Made by a program: the position numbers and the translations under genes. Shown one piece after another: positions 18,232 through 27,657 of a stretch of 64,000 nt of DNA. The stretch is from Caulobacter vibrioides OR37 (lineage in GTDB: Bacteria > Pseudomonadota > Alphaproteobacteria > Caulobacterales > Caulobacteraceae), in NCBI RefSeq assembly GCF_000372645.1, contig NZ_APMP01000002.1:62001-126000 (forward strand). Reading direction: 5' to 3'. Below the pieces are notes generated by a model. It ran no database searches and was not told where the DNA came from. It saw only the letters and a list, made by a program, of their open reading frames with translations. Positions within the stretch are counted from its first letter, which is position 1; each line of letters begins with the position of its first letter.

Positions 18232-19686
18232 ATGCGAACCATCCAAACCGCCTTCCGCGCCGCGCTGATCGCCGGCGTTTCGCTGCTGGCCACGGCCGGG
18301 GCCGCCGCGGCCCAGACCGCGCCATCGCCCGAGGAGGCCGCCGCCCGCATCGCCGCCCTGGAGGCGCAGCTTCAGGCCCTGCAGCAGCAGGTCAACGACC
18401 TGAAGGCCGCCACCGCCGCCAGCCTCAAGGACGTCCGCGCGACCCAGAGCGCCACCACGGTCAGCGTCGCCGGCGGCAAGCCCAGCATCGCCTCGGGCGA
18501 CGGCGCCTTCAGCGCCAACATCCACGCGGTGATGCAGCTGGACGCGGCTCAATACTACCAGGACAAGGGCCTGCCCGCCGTGATCGGCAACGGCCGCGAC
18601 CTGAACAACGGCACCAACTTCCGCCGCGCGCGCCTGGGCGTCGACGGCAAGCTCTACAAGAACTTCGAGTACAGCGTCCTGCTGGACTTCGGCGGCGCCG
18701 GGACCGACGGGTCGGGCACGTTGCAGGAGCTTTGGCTCCAGTACAATTACGCCCCCTTCAAGGTCCGGGTCGGGGCCTTCGCGCCCAATGTCGGCCTCGA
18801 GGACGTGGCCTCGACCAACGGCTCGCTATTCCCCGAACGCCCCTCGCCCACCGAGTTGTCGCGCGGCCTGGCCGCCGCCGACAAGCGGATCGGCCTGCAG
18901 GGCCAGGTGGTGGGCGAGCGGTATCTGCTTTCGGCGGCCGTCACCGGCGCCAAGGCCGGCGATCCCCAGACCTTCGACGAGCAGATCGGCTATGTGGCTC
19001 GGGCGGTCTATGTGCCGTTCAAGGGCTATGACTGGCTGGTCCATGTCGGCGTCAACGCCAGCAAGGTGGTCACGCCGGCCCAGACCGCGATCGGCGGCGC
19101 CTATCCGGTCACGCTGTCCGACCGTCCGGAACTGCGGGTGGACGGCACGCAGCTGATCAGCACCGGGGCGATCGACGCGACCGGCGCCCGCCACTTCGGC
19201 GGCGAGCTGGCCTTCCAGAAGAAGAACCTGCTGATCCAGGGCGAGTATTTCGACCTGGCCATCGACCGCCGCAACGCCGGCGTCGGCGTGACCAATCCGA
19301 AGTTCAAGGCCTGGTACGTCGAGGGCGGCCTGGTGCTGACCGGCGAGGCGCGCAAGTACAGCCCGAGCAACTTCGCCTTCGACGGCCCGGCGATCGACAA
19401 GCCCTTCGATCCCAAGAAAGGCCAGTGGGGCGCCTTCGAACTGGCGGCGCGCTATTCCGTCTCCGACCTGAACTATCACGAGAACGCCGTGCTGGCCGCC
19501 GACCGCGTCCGGGGCGGCGAGCAGAAGATCTCCAGCGTGGGGATCAACTGGTTCCCGAACACGGTCACCAAGTTCTCGCTCGACTATCTGGACGTCTCGA
19601 TCAACCGTCTGGATCCGGCCGGCGGCGCCACGCCGCTCAGCCAAGACTACCATGTGATCAACCTGCGCAGCCAATACGCGTTCTAG
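18232..19686 (+). CDS. OprO/OprP-type anion porin
   Basis: 484-residue outer-membrane porin of the phosphate-selective porin O/P family. It has a Sec signal peptide (cleavage near AAAA-QTAP) and a short coiled-coil just after it (AARIAALEAQLQALQQQVN), as in OprO/OprP trimers. A beta-barrel follows, with the family phrases FRRARLGVDGKLYKNFEY and NWFPNTVTKFSLDYL and a terminal Phe (SQYAF). A sulfate-binding protein follows after 42 bp on the same strand, so the pair may take up sulfate, or the porin may serve phosphate given the nearby pho genes. Anion preference cannot be read from sequence alone. Confidence 0.9.
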   Translation: MRTIQTAFRAALIAGVSLLATAGAAAAQTAPSPEEAAARIAALEAQLQALQQQVNDLKAATAASLKDVRATQSATTVSVAGGKPSIASGDGAFSANIHAVMQLDAAQYYQDKGLPAVIGNGRDLNNGTNFRRARLGVDGKLYKNFEYSVLLDFGGAGTDGSGTLQELWLQYNYAPFKVRVGAFAPNVGLEDVASTNGSLFPERPSPTELSRGLAAADKRIGLQGQVVGERYLLSAAVTGAKAGDPQTFDEQIGYVARAVYVPFKGYDWLVHVGVNASKVVTPAQTAIGGAYPVTLSDRPELRVDGTQLISTGAIDATGARHFGGELAFQKKNLLIQGEYFDLAIDRRNAGVGVTNPKFKAWYVEGGLVLTGEARKYSPSNFAFDGPAIDKPFDPKKGQWGAFELAARYSVSDLNYHENAVLAADRVRGGEQKISSVGINWFPNTVTKFSLDYLDVSINRLDPAGGATPLSQDYHVINLRSQYAF

Positions 19687-19728
19687 ACCGTAACGCCGCC
19701 CGACCCGTCCCCCAGAAAGGATCGTCCC

Positions 19729-20781
19729 ATGAGCGACACTCTCAAGGTTCCGACCCGCCGCGGTCTGCTGGCCGCCGCCGGCGCCGGCGCGGCGGCCCTG
19801 GCGAGCCCCGCCCTTCTGGCGGGCCAGGCCCACGCCCAGGCCAACAAGCCGATCACCCTGCTGAACGTCAGCTACGACCCGACGCGCGAGCTCTACAAAG
19901 ATATCAACGCCGCCTACGCCAAGTACTGGAAGGAAAAGGTCGGCCAGACCCTGGTGATCAACCAGAGCCATGGCGGCTCGGGCAAGCAGGCCCGCTCGGT
20001 GATCGACGGCCTGCAGGCCGACGTCGTCACCCTGGCGCTGGCCTATGACATCGACGAGATCGCAGCCAAGGCCAAGCTACTGCCGGCCAACTGGCAGTCG
20101 CGCCTGCCGCAGAACTCGACCCCTTACACCTCGACGATCGTGTTCCTGGTCCGCAAGGGCAATCCCTGGAAGATCAAGGACTGGCCGGACCTGATCAAGC
20201 CGGGCATCGACGTGATCACACCCAACCCGAAGACCTCTGGCGGCGCTCGTTGGAACTATCTGGCCGCCTGGGCCTGGGCCCTCAAGCAGCCGGGCGGAAG
20301 CCCCGCCAAGGCCGAGGCCTATCTGAAGGCCCTGTTCGAGCACGTGCCCGTGCTGGACACAGGGGCGCGGGGCGCGACCACCAGCTTCACCCAGCGCGGC
20401 CTGGGCGACGTGCTGCTGGCCTGGGAGAACGAGGCCTACCTCGCCCAGGAGGAGCTGCCGGGCAAGTTCGACATCGTCTATCCCAGCCTGTCGATCCTGG
20501 CCGAGCCGCCGGTGGCCCTGGTCGACAAGAACGTCGACCGCCACAAGACCCGGACCATCGCCGAGGGCTATCTGAACTTCCTGTACAGCCCGCTGGCCCA
20601 GGAGATCATCGCCAAGAACCACTATCGCCCGCGCAATCCGCAGGTCGCGGCCAAGTACGCCGCCAGCTTCAAGGCGATTCCGCTGGTGACGATCGACGAC
20701 ACCTTCGGCGGCTGGAAGAAGGCCCAGGCCACGCACTTCGCCGACGGCGGCGTGTTCGACCGCATCTATCAGCCCAAATAG
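19729..20781 (+). CDS. sbp: Sulfate ABC transporter substrate-binding protein
   Basis: 350-residue periplasmic sulfate/thiosulfate-binding protein of the Sbp/CysP family. Diagnostic phrases are [69 protein letters not shown] and HYRPRNP. The N-terminus ([11 protein letters not shown], then a hydrophobic stretch to AHA) has the twin-arginine look of a Tat signal. No cysT, cysW or cysA permease or ATPase gene is nearby, so it must work with a transporter encoded elsewhere. It probably shares a transcript with the porin and ends at a strong terminator. Confidence 0.94.
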   Translation: MSDTLKVPTRRGLLAAAGAGAAALASPALLAGQAHAQANKPITLLNVSYDPTRELYKDINAAYAKYWKEKVGQTLVINQSHGGSGKQARSVIDGLQADVVTLALAYDIDEIAAKAKLLPANWQSRLPQNSTPYTSTIVFLVRKGNPWKIKDWPDLIKPGIDVITPNPKTSGGARWNYLAAWAWALKQPGGSPAKAEAYLKALFEHVPVLDTGARGATTSFTQRGLGDVLLAWENEAYLAQEELPGKFDIVYPSLSILAEPPVALVDKNVDRHKTRTIAEGYLNFLYSPLAQEIIAKNHYRPRNPQVAAKYAASFKAIPLVTIDDTFGGWKKAQATHFADGGVFDRIYQPK

Positions 20782-20869
20782 TCAGCCTTCGAGGGGCCTC
20801 CGGACCGGGAAGCCTGGAGATCCCTCGGACAGCGCGGCGGGCTCGCCTCCCCGTTTCCGCCGCGTCGAT

Positions 20870-20901
20870 GGCGGGAGTCCTGGCTGGACTCCCGCCGTTT
20901 T
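20870..20901 (+). terminator. Rho-independent terminator after sbp
   Basis: A perfect 11-bp stem (GGCGGGAGTCC at 20870-20880, its complement at 20886-20896) around a TGGCT loop is followed by GTTTT. It separates the porin-sbp unit from lovK. Confidence 0.88.
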
Positions 20902-20975
20902 CGCGTATGCGCTATGTTGGGAACTCGACATCTTGGCCATACGTTCTGCGTCCACGGGGTGGTGGGAGCCAGGCT

Positions 20976-22082
20976 TTGAACGACTACGAGGAATCACGGC
21001 GGGCCGGGGCTCGACTGGCCGCCGAGCATAATATCGACGATCCCTTCGCGGCGGCGATCCGCGCCACGCGCATGGCGATGATCGTCACCGACCCCTCTCA
21101 GGCCGAGAACCCGATCATCTTCGCCAACGACGCCTTTCTCAGGCTGACCGGCTATGGCCGCGACGAAGTCATCGGGCGCAATTGCCGCTTCCTGCAAGGT
21201 CCGAACACCGATCCGAAGGCGATCGAGACGCTGCGCGCGGCGGTCGCCGCCGGCGAGGACGCCTCGGTCGACCTGCTGAACTACCGCAAGGACGGCTCGA
21301 CCTTCTGGAACGCGCTCTATCTTTCGCCGGTGCGCAACGACGCCGGCGACATCGTCTATTTCTTCGGCTCCCAGCTGGACGTCAGCGACCGGAAGGTCGT
21401 CGAGCTTCGGGCCCGCGACCGCAGCGACGACCTGCGGCACGAGGTCGAGGCGCGCACGCGCGAACTGACCCAGGCGCTGGAGCAGAAGACCGTGCTGCTG
21501 CACGAGGTCGACCACCGGGTGAAGAACAACCTGCAGCTCATCTCCAGCCTGCTGCTGCTGCAGAACCGCCGCGTCGCCGACCCCAACGTCAAGGCCTCGC
21601 TGAAGGGCATGCTGGGCCGCGTCAACGCCATCGCCACGGTTCACCGCCGCCTCTTCCAGAGCGAGGACGTCGAGCGCTTCGACGTCTCGGCGTTCATCCG
21701 CGACTTGGTCGCCGACCTGATGGGCTCCATCCAGCGCGACGACATCGAGATGCAATTGGACCTGGAGCGGGTGGACATTCCCGCCGCCAAGGCCGCGCCC
21801 CTGGCGTTGGTCGTCAATGAGCTGCTGACCAACGCCCTGCGCCACGGCTTTCCGGAGGGACGCGGCGGCCGGATCTTCGTCGGGGTTCGTCGCGAAAACG
21901 GCGACTTCCGGATCGAAATCACCGACGACGGCGTTGGAATCGGTAAGACATCGCCCGTTTCCGGGTTCGGCCTGACCATCGTCCAACTGCTGTGCCAGCA
22001 ACTGAAGGCGCGCGGCGAGACGACGGACGCGGAACCGGGAACGCGTGTCGTCGTTCTGCTGCCCGTGAATGGGGCGCACTGA
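20976..22082 (+). CDS. lovK: LOV-domain blue-light sensor histidine kinase LovK
   Basis: 368-residue soluble photoreceptor kinase. The LOV/PAS domain (about residues 25-140) carries the flavin-adduct motif GRNCRFLQGPNTD (Cys70) plus NYRKDGSTFWN. A coiled linker leads to a HisKA_2/HWE-like phosphoacceptor helix, LLHEVDHRVKNNLQLISSL (His180), and an ATPase domain with NELLTNALRHGFPEG and DDGVG. The start is TTG at 20976: it is preceded by GGTGGGAG, gives the length I recall for Caulobacter LovK, and avoids running back through the upstream terminator. With LovR it feeds into light- and redox-dependent adhesion and the general stress response. Confidence 0.93.
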   Translation: MNDYEESRRAGARLAAEHNIDDPFAAAIRATRMAMIVTDPSQAENPIIFANDAFLRLTGYGRDEVIGRNCRFLQGPNTDPKAIETLRAAVAAGEDASVDLLNYRKDGSTFWNALYLSPVRNDAGDIVYFFGSQLDVSDRKVVELRARDRSDDLRHEVEARTRELTQALEQKTVLLHEVDHRVKNNLQLISSLLLLQNRRVADPNVKASLKGMLGRVNAIATVHRRLFQSEDVERFDVSAFIRDLVADLMGSIQRDDIEMQLDLERVDIPAAKAAPLALVVNELLTNALRHGFPEGRGGRIFVGVRRENGDFRIEITDDGVGIGKTSPVSGFGLTIVQLLCQQLKARGETTDAEPGTRVVVLLPVNGAH

Positions 22083-22099
22083 CCAGGATAGGCGTTAGG

Positions 22100-22567
22100 A
22101 TGAGCGGCAAGGCGCTCGATGTTCTGATTGTCGAGGACGAGATGCTCCTGGCGATCGAACTCGAATATCTGGTCGAGGAGGTGGGTTGCCACGCCCTCGG
22201 CTGCGCCATGAGCGCCGACGAGGCAGTCGATCTCGCCGCGAGGCTGCGTCCCGACCTCGCTTTGATCGACGTCCACCTCAGCGACGGCCCCACCGGCATC
22301 GACGTCGCGCGCCGGATCCACGAGGACTGCGGCGGGACCGCGCTGTTCATGACCGCCAACGTCAAGCGCCTTCCGGAAGACTTCGCCGGGGCGTGCGGCG
22401 TGATCGGCAAGCCCTATTCCGAGCACGGCGTGAAGACCGCCCTGGCCTATCTGGCCTGCTGCCTGACGGAAGGCCGGGCGCCGGGCCTGCCGCCCGTCGG
22501 CCTGACCCTGGCCCCGCGCTACGCCCAACTGTGGGGTCTCGACCAGCCGCTGTCGAAGAGCGCATGA
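22100..22567 (+). CDS. lovR: Single-domain response regulator LovR
   Basis: 155-residue receiver-domain protein without an output domain. It shows the acidic pair VEDE near residue 12, the phosphoacceptor Asp57 in LIDVHLSDGPTG, the switch residue in LFMTANV and the Lys in VIGKPYSEHG. It lies 17 bp after lovK and is the partner that tunes LovK signalling. The ATG at 22100 is chosen because GTTAGG precedes it and upstream residues do not belong to a receiver fold. Its stop overlaps the start of the SemiSWEET gene (ATGA). Confidence 0.92.
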   Translation: MSGKALDVLIVEDEMLLAIELEYLVEEVGCHALGCAMSADEAVDLAARLRPDLALIDVHLSDGPTGIDVARRIHEDCGGTALFMTANVKRLPEDFAGACGVIGKPYSEHGVKTALAYLACCLTEGRAPGLPPVGLTLAPRYAQLWGLDQPLSKSA

Positions 22568-22833
22568 CGCTCTCGGCGCCCGCCGTGATCGGAACCCTCG
22601 CGGCCCTGCTGTCGATCACCAGTTTCGCGCCGCAGATCGCCAAAATTCATCGCGAGAAGGACGCCTCGTCCGTCTCGCTGCGCACCTATCTGGTGACGGT
22701 GACCGGCTTTACCTGCTGGATCGTCTACGGACTTTTGATCCAGGCTTGGCCGGTGGTGGCGTCGAACATCGCCAGCCTGGCGATGTCGGCGACGGTGCTG
22801 GTCATGAAATGGCGGCTCGACCGCGCCGGCTGA
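22564..22833 (+). CDS. SemiSWEET-family small transporter (PQ-loop)
   Basis: 89-residue membrane protein with three predicted helices, one triple-helix bundle of the MtN3/PQ-loop fold. The signature SFAPQIAKIHREKDASSVSL, followed by the second helix (FTCWIVYGLLIQAWPVV), is typical of bacterial SemiSWEETs, which act as dimers to move sugars or other small solutes. The ATG overlaps the lovR stop in an ATGA junction, so it is likely made with LovK and LovR. The substrate is unknown, and a link to light signalling is only suggested by position. Confidence 0.88.
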   Translation: MTLSAPAVIGTLAALLSITSFAPQIAKIHREKDASSVSLRTYLVTVTGFTCWIVYGLLIQAWPVVASNIASLAMSATVLVMKWRLDRAG

Positions 22834-22922
22834 ACCCCCTTTTAGGTGACAGGGGGGACGGGGTCCGCTATCGAGGCCGCCGCCTATTTCGCATCCCAAT
22901 TCTTGCCTGAGGGACCGAGCCC

Positions 22923-23837
22923 TTGACCGAAGTCGCCGAGGAAGCCGGCTGGGCCACCGCCAAGACCCTGGCCGAGGCCCTGCCCTACATCCAGATCTAC
23001 GACCGCGAAACGGTCGTGATCAAATACGGCGGCCACGCCATGGGCCAGGAGGACGTGGCCAAGGTCTTCGCCGCCGACGCGGTGCTGCTGAAGCTGCTGG
23101 GCGTCCACCCGGTGGTCGTGCACGGCGGCGGTCCGCAGATCAGCCGGATGCTGGACAAGGCCGGGGTCAAGTCGACCTTCGTCGACGGCCTGCGCGTCAC
23201 CGACGAGGCCACCATGGAGGTGGCCGAGATGGTCCTCTCCGGCGCGATCAACAAGGAAATCGCCAACTGGATCACCCAGGCCGGCGCCGAGGCCGACGTG
23301 CGCGGCGTGGGCCTGTCCGGCAAGGACGCCCGCCTGATCACCGCCGAGAAGGTGACGCGCACCAAGAAGGATCCGGACAGCAACATCGAACAGGTCGTCG
23401 ACCTGGGCTTCGTGGGCGAGCCGACCAAGGTCGACCCGCAGCTGATCGAGGCCCTGATCCGCTCGGAGCTCGACTACATCCCCGTGGTCGCGCCGATCGG
23501 CGTCTCGTCGCAGGGCGAGACCTTCAACATCAACGCCGACACCGTGGCCGGCGCGCTGGCCGGCGCCCTGAAGGCCAAGCGGATGCTGATGCTGACCGAC
23601 ATCAAGGGCGTGCTCGACGGCGAGGGCGAGCTGATCCGCGAGATGACCGTCGATCAGGCCCGCGAACTGATCGCCACCGGTGTAGCCACCGGGGGCATGA
23701 TCCCCAAGCTGGAGAACGCGATCCACGCGATCGAGGCCGGGGTCGAGGCCGTCGTCATCCTGGACGGCCGCCGCCCGCACGCGATGCTGGTCGAGCTGTT
23801 CAGCGAGCACGGCGCGGGCACGCTGATCTCCCGATGA
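22923..23837 (+). CDS. argB: Acetylglutamate kinase
   Basis: Second step of arginine synthesis: ATP phosphorylation of N-acetyl-L-glutamate. The 304-residue protein has the phosphate-binding VIKYGGHAM, the substrate loop [37 protein letters not shown] and [11 protein letters not shown]. The start is TTG at 22923 (TTG-ACC-GAA) after a GAGGGACC purine-rich stretch; no in-frame ATG gives a full N-terminus. The gene heads a run with the HAD phosphatase and dapD. Confidence 0.96.
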   Translation: MTEVAEEAGWATAKTLAEALPYIQIYDRETVVIKYGGHAMGQEDVAKVFAADAVLLKLLGVHPVVVHGGGPQISRMLDKAGVKSTFVDGLRVTDEATMEVAEMVLSGAINKEIANWITQAGAEADVRGVGLSGKDARLITAEKVTRTKKDPDSNIEQVVDLGFVGEPTKVDPQLIEALIRSELDYIPVVAPIGVSSQGETFNINADTVAGALAGALKAKRMLMLTDIKGVLDGEGELIREMTVDQARELIATGVATGGMIPKLENAIHAIEAGVEAVVILDGRRPHAMLVELFSEHGAGTLISR

Positions 23838-23871
23838 TCCGCCCCGCCGCCGCGCGAGGGAAGAGACACTG

Positions 23872-24537
23872 ATGTCGGCCGACCTTTCCCACGTCGACAC
23901 CTGGCTGTTCGACCTCGACAACACGCTCTACCCGCTGGAAAGCCAGTTCATGCTGCTGATCGAACAGCGCATGACCGACTTCGTGGCGCGCGAGACCGGC
24001 CTGCCCCGCGACGAGGCCCGCGCGCTGCAGCATGAATACTTCAAGGCGCACGGCACCACCCTGGCCGGCCTGATGACCCACCATGGCATCGAGCCGAAGG
24101 CGTTCCTCGACGAGGTGCACGACGTCTCGATGGACCGGCTGACGCCGGACCCGGCGCTGCGCGCGGCGATCGCGCGCCTGCCGGGCCGGCGGCTGATCTT
24201 CACCAACGGCTCGCTGGGCCACGCCGAGCGCGTTCTGACCCACCTGAACCTGCGCGACCTGTTCTCGGACGTGTTCGCGATCGAGACGGCCGACTATGTG
24301 CCCAAGCCGGCGCTGGCGACCTTCGACAAGATCTGCAAGCTGCACGCGATCGATCCGCCGATGACGGCCTTCTTCGAGGACAGCGAGAAGAACCTCGTCC
24401 CCGCCGCGCGGCTGGGCATGACCACGGTCCTGGTCGGCGCCCACGCGGCCGCCTCGACCTCCGAACACGTCCATCATCGCACCCACGACCTCGCCGCGTT
24501 CCTGGACGCGGCCCGCCTGCAAGGAAGCCCGCCATGA
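23872..24537 (+). CDS. Pyrimidine 5'-nucleotidase-like HAD hydrolase
   Basis: 221-residue HAD-superfamily phosphatase. Motif I is FDLDNTLYP (Asp14, Asp16), motif II is IFTNGS, motif III has Lys in VPKPAL, and motif IV is [10 protein letters not shown] helical cap sits after motif I. The DNTLYP variant places it with the SDT1/pyrimidine 5'-nucleotidase subgroup. It follows argB by 34 bp and overlaps dapD by ATGA, so it is part of the same transcript. Its physiological substrate is not established from sequence. Confidence 0.88.
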   Translation: MSADLSHVDTWLFDLDNTLYPLESQFMLLIEQRMTDFVARETGLPRDEARALQHEYFKAHGTTLAGLMTHHGIEPKAFLDEVHDVSMDRLTPDPALRAAIARLPGRRLIFTNGSLGHAERVLTHLNLRDLFSDVFAIETADYVPKPALATFDKICKLHAIDPPMTAFFEDSEKNLVPAARLGMTTVLVGAHAAASTSEHVHHRTHDLAAFLDAARLQGSPP

Positions 24538-25379
24538 CCACCGTCAGCCTTTCGGACCTCCAGACCGAGATCGAAGCCGCCTGGGAAGCCCGCGCCGAGG
24601 TCTCGGCCGCCACCACCGGCCCGGTCCGCACCGCCGTCGACGAGGCCCTGCTGCTGCTCGACAGCGGCAAGGCCCGCGTCTCGGAGAAGATCGACGGCGA
24701 ATGGGTCACGCACCAGTGGCTGAAGAAGGCCGTGCTGCTGTCGTTCCGCCTGAACCCCAACACCGTCATGCGCGCCGGCACGCTGGGCGGCGGCGTCGGT
24801 CCCTGGTGGGACAAGGTGCCGAACAAGTTCGACGGCTGGGACGCCCCGCAGTTCGAGGCCGGCGGCTTCCGCGCGGTGCCGGGCGCCATCGTCCGCCGCG
24901 GCGCCCACATCGGCAAGAACGTGATCCTGATGCCCTCGTTCGTGAACATCGGCGGCTATGTCGACGAGGGCACGATGGTCGACACCTGGGTGACGGTCGG
25001 CTCGTGCGCCCAGATCGGCAAGAACGTCCACCTGTCGGGCGGCGTCGGCATCGGCGGCGTTCTAGAGCCCCTGCAGGCCAATCCGACCATCATCGAGGAC
25101 GACTGCTTCATCGGCGCCCGCTCGGAAGTCGTCGAGGGCGTGGTCGTGGGCCAGGGCAGCGTTCTGTCGATGGGCGTGTTCATCAGCGCCTCGACCAAGA
25201 TCGTCGACCGCAAGACCGGCGCCGTGCACATCGGCAAGGTACCGCCCTACAGTGTCGTGGTCCCCGGCAGCCTGCCCGACCCGCACGGCGGCCCCAGCCT
25301 CTACTGCGCCGTGATCGTCAAGACGGTCGACGCCCAGACGCGGTCGAAGACCAGCATCAACGACCTGCTGCGGGACTAG
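24534..25379 (+). CDS. dapD: Tetrahydrodipicolinate N-succinyltransferase
   Basis: Succinylates tetrahydrodipicolinate in lysine and diaminopimelate (peptidoglycan) synthesis. The 281-residue protein has an N-terminal helical part ([19 protein letters not shown]) and a left-handed beta-helix of hexapeptide repeats ([33 protein letters not shown]), typical of trimeric DapD. The pathway partner dapE lies at 29.7 kb. The ATG overlaps the upstream phosphatase stop. A large inverted repeat follows the stop. Confidence 0.97.
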   Translation: MTTVSLSDLQTEIEAAWEARAEVSAATTGPVRTAVDEALLLLDSGKARVSEKIDGEWVTHQWLKKAVLLSFRLNPNTVMRAGTLGGGVGPWWDKVPNKFDGWDAPQFEAGGFRAVPGAIVRRGAHIGKNVILMPSFVNIGGYVDEGTMVDTWVTVGSCAQIGKNVHLSGGVGIGGVLEPLQANPTIIEDDCFIGARSEVVEGVVVGQGSVLSMGVFISASTKIVDRKTGAVHIGKVPPYSVVVPGSLPDPHGGPSLYCAVIVKTVDAQTRSKTSINDLLRD

Positions 25380-25386
25380 GCGGCTC

Positions 25387-25512
25387 CAGATCCTCCCCCG
25401 CGATGCGGGGGAGGTGTCGGCGGAGCCGACGGAGGGGGCGATCTGGAAATCGGCCGAGCCGGCCCCCACCGGCCCGCTGGGCCACCTCCCCCGCATCGCG
25501 GGGGAGGATCTG
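25387..25512. repeat. Palindromic intergenic repeat with perfect 30-bp inverted arms
   Basis: The arms at 25387-25416 and 25483-25512 are exact reverse complements, and each arm is itself a hairpin built on CCTCCCCCGC / GCGGGGGAGG. The 66-bp centre includes GTCGGCGGAGCCGACGG and GGAGGGGGCG. It sits between the convergent genes dapD and a lipoprotein and probably ends both transcripts. Related elements lie at 39274-39399, 47642-47761 and 50407-50552. Confidence 0.85.
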
Positions 25513-25518
25513 ACTTCC

Positions 25519-25875
25519 CTACTTCGTCGCCTCGTTCAGCTGCTTCTTGCTCTCCGCCGCGCCCTTCTTGGCGTCGCGCTTGAGGTCGGCGCCGGCTTCC
25601 TTGGCCTTGTCGCCGGCCTTTTCGCCGAGGTCCTGGGCCTTGTCGGTGGCTTCGCCGGCGGCTTCCTTCAGGTCGGCGGCGGTGTCCTTGGCGCTTTCCT
25701 TGATCGCCGCGCCGGCTTCCTTGACATCCGGATCGTTGGCGATCGTGTGGGCGGCGTCCTTGATGTCGGAGGCGGCGGCCTTGGCGCCGTCCTTGACCTT
25801 GTCGGCGTGCTCCTGCGAGCAGGCGCCCAGCGCGAGGGCCACGGCGCAGGCGGCGAAGAACGGAATGGAACGCAT
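25519..25875 (-). CDS. Small Ala/Lys/Asp-rich lipoprotein
   Basis: 118 residues. The signal peptide ends in the lipobox LGAC, so Cys19 should be lipidated. The rest is one long, low-complexity amphipathic helix with repeating AADLKEAAGEATDKAQDLGEK-type units, like LEA or apolipoprotein-like helices. It is probably an envelope lipoprotein with a stress or spacer role, but no function can be assigned. It is convergent with dapD across a hairpin repeat. Confidence 0.82.
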   Translation of the reverse strand: MRSIPFFAACAVALALGACSQEHADKVKDGAKAAASDIKDAAHTIANDPDVKEAGAAIKESAKDTAADLKEAAGEATDKAQDLGEKAGDKAKEAGADLKRDAKKGAAESKKQLNEATK

Positions 25876-25974
25876 GGTCTGGCTCCCTGATGAGTCGGCT
25901 TCTTAACGAAGCGCCCACGGCCCAGGTTCCGACTCGGCTTTGCGCGAAGCCGCCAAGGCGTCTAAACCCCCGCC

Positions 25975-26901
25975 ATGCGCATCGCCTTCCTCGGCACCCC
26001 CGACTTCGCCGTCACCTGCCTGGCCGAACTGGTCGCCTCCGGCCACGAGATCGCCTGTGTCTATTCCCAGCCGCCAGCGCCGCGCGGGCGCGGCCAGGAC
26101 TTGAAGCCCTCGCCGGTCCACGCCTTCGCCGAAGGCCTGGGCCTCCCGGTCCGCACGCCCGTCTCGATGAAGACCGCCGAAGAGATCGAGGCGTTCAAGG
26201 CGCTCGATCTGGACGCCGCCGTCGTCGTCGCCTTCGGCCAGATCCTGGTCAGCGACGTGCTCGACGCTCCGGTTCACGGCTGCTTCAACCTGCACGCCAG
26301 CCTGCTGCCGCGCTGGCGCGGCGCCGCCCCGATCCAGCGGGCGATCATGGCCGGCGACCCGGTCACGGGCGTCCAGGTCATGCGGATGAGCGAGGGTCTG
26401 GACGAGGGGCCGATCCTGATGTCCGAGCAGGTCGTCATCGCCGCCGACGACACCGCCGCCACCCTGCATGACAAGCTGGCCGCCGTCGGCGCGCGCCTGC
26501 TGCCCGTCGCCCTGGCCGCCATCGAACGCAGCGCGGCGCGCGAGACGCCCCAGGCCGAAGCGGGCGTGACCTACGCCAAGAAGATCAAGTCGGCCGAGGC
26601 CCGCATCGACTGGACCCGTCCGGCCGCCGAGGTCGACCGGCACATTCGCGGCCTGTCGCCGTTCCCCGGCGCCTGGTTCGAGGCGCCGTCGGAAAGGGGT
26701 CTCGTCCGCGTGAAGGCCCTGTTGTCGCGGGTCGAGGATGCCGGAGGCCCGCCCGGCCAGGCCCTGGACGACGCCCTGCTGATCGCCTGCGGAGAGGGCG
26801 CGGTGCGCCTGCTGAAGGCCCAGCGCGAGGGCAAGGGCGCCCAGGACGCCGAGGTCTTCACGCGCGGCTTCCCGATCCCGGCCGGGACGATCCTGGCCTG
26901 A
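25975..26901 (+). CDS. fmt: Methionyl-tRNA formyltransferase
   Basis: Formylates initiator Met-tRNA. The 308-residue protein has the N-terminal [12 protein letters not shown], the catalytic [20 protein letters not shown], the conserved aspartate in [12 protein letters not shown], and a C-terminal tRNA-binding domain. It often pairs with def; here def is 5.6 kb away on the other strand. Its TGA overlaps the truA ATG by one base, so fmt and truA are translationally coupled. Confidence 0.97.
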   Translation: MRIAFLGTPDFAVTCLAELVASGHEIACVYSQPPAPRGRGQDLKPSPVHAFAEGLGLPVRTPVSMKTAEEIEAFKALDLDAAVVVAFGQILVSDVLDAPVHGCFNLHASLLPRWRGAAPIQRAIMAGDPVTGVQVMRMSEGLDEGPILMSEQVVIAADDTAATLHDKLAAVGARLLPVALAAIERSAARETPQAEAGVTYAKKIKSAEARIDWTRPAAEVDRHIRGLSPFPGAWFEAPSERGLVRVKALLSRVEDAGGPPGQALDDALLIACGEGAVRLLKAQREGKGAQDAEVFTRGFPIPAGTILA

Positions 26902-27653
26902 TGCCCCGCTACCGCCTCCTCGTCGAGTATGACGGCCGCCCCTATGCCGGCTTCCAGGCGCAGGCCGCGCTGCCGTCGGTGCAGGGCGCGATCGAGGCGG
27001 CGGTGAAGGCCTTCAGCGGCCAGGACGTGCGCATCGCCGCCGCTGGCCGCACCGACACCGGCGTCCACGCCACGGGCCAGGTCGTGCATGTGGACCTGGA
27101 AAAGGACTGGCCGGCCCAGACCGTGTTCAACGCCCTGAACGCCCACCTGACCCGCGAGGCGGTCTCGATCCTAGAGGCGCAGGTCGCGGAAGACGGCTGG
27201 CACGCGCGGTTCTCGGCCAACGAGCGCCGCTATCTCTACCGGATCCTGAACCGCCGCGCCCCACCGGCCCTGGACAAGGGCAAAGTCTGGCACATGAAGA
27301 AGGATCTCGACCCCGAGGCCATGCACGCCGCCGCCCAGCACCTGGTCGGCCTGCATGACTTCACGACCTTCCGCGACATGCACTGCCAGGCCAAGAGCCC
27401 GGTGAAGACGCTCGATGTCGCCCGCGTGCGCCGGGTCGGCGAGGAGATCCATCTGGATTTCGAGGCGCGATCCTTCCTGCACCGCCAGGTGCGCTCGATG
27501 ACCGGCACCCTGGTCGAGGTGGGGGCGGGCCGCTGGACGCCGGACGACGTCAAGGCCGCCCTGGAGGCGAAGGACCGGCGTGAGTGCGGGCCCGTGGCGC
27601 CGGCGGATGGGCTCTATCTGGTGGGCGTGGGGTACGGTCCGCTCGCGTCCTGA
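26901..27653 (+). CDS. truA: tRNA pseudouridine(38-40) synthase TruA
   Basis: Isomerises uridines 38-40 of the tRNA anticodon arm. The 250-residue protein contains the catalytic aspartate in [15 protein letters not shown] and the family phrases [31 protein letters not shown] and [17 protein letters not shown]. It is coupled to fmt through TGATG and runs convergent to a secreted-protein gene. Confidence 0.97.
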   Translation: MPRYRLLVEYDGRPYAGFQAQAALPSVQGAIEAAVKAFSGQDVRIAAAGRTDTGVHATGQVVHVDLEKDWPAQTVFNALNAHLTREAVSILEAQVAEDGWHARFSANERRYLYRILNRRAPPALDKGKVWHMKKDLDPEAMHAAAQHLVGLHDFTTFRDMHCQAKSPVKTLDVARVRRVGEEIHLDFEARSFLHRQVRSMTGTLVEVGAGRWTPDDVKAALEAKDRRECGPVAPADGLYLVGVGYGPLAS

Positions 27654-27657
27654 CGGT

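Noticed and set aside
22836..22858. CCCCCT / AGGGGG hairpin before argB
   Set aside because: Short stem without a T-run; not called a terminator.
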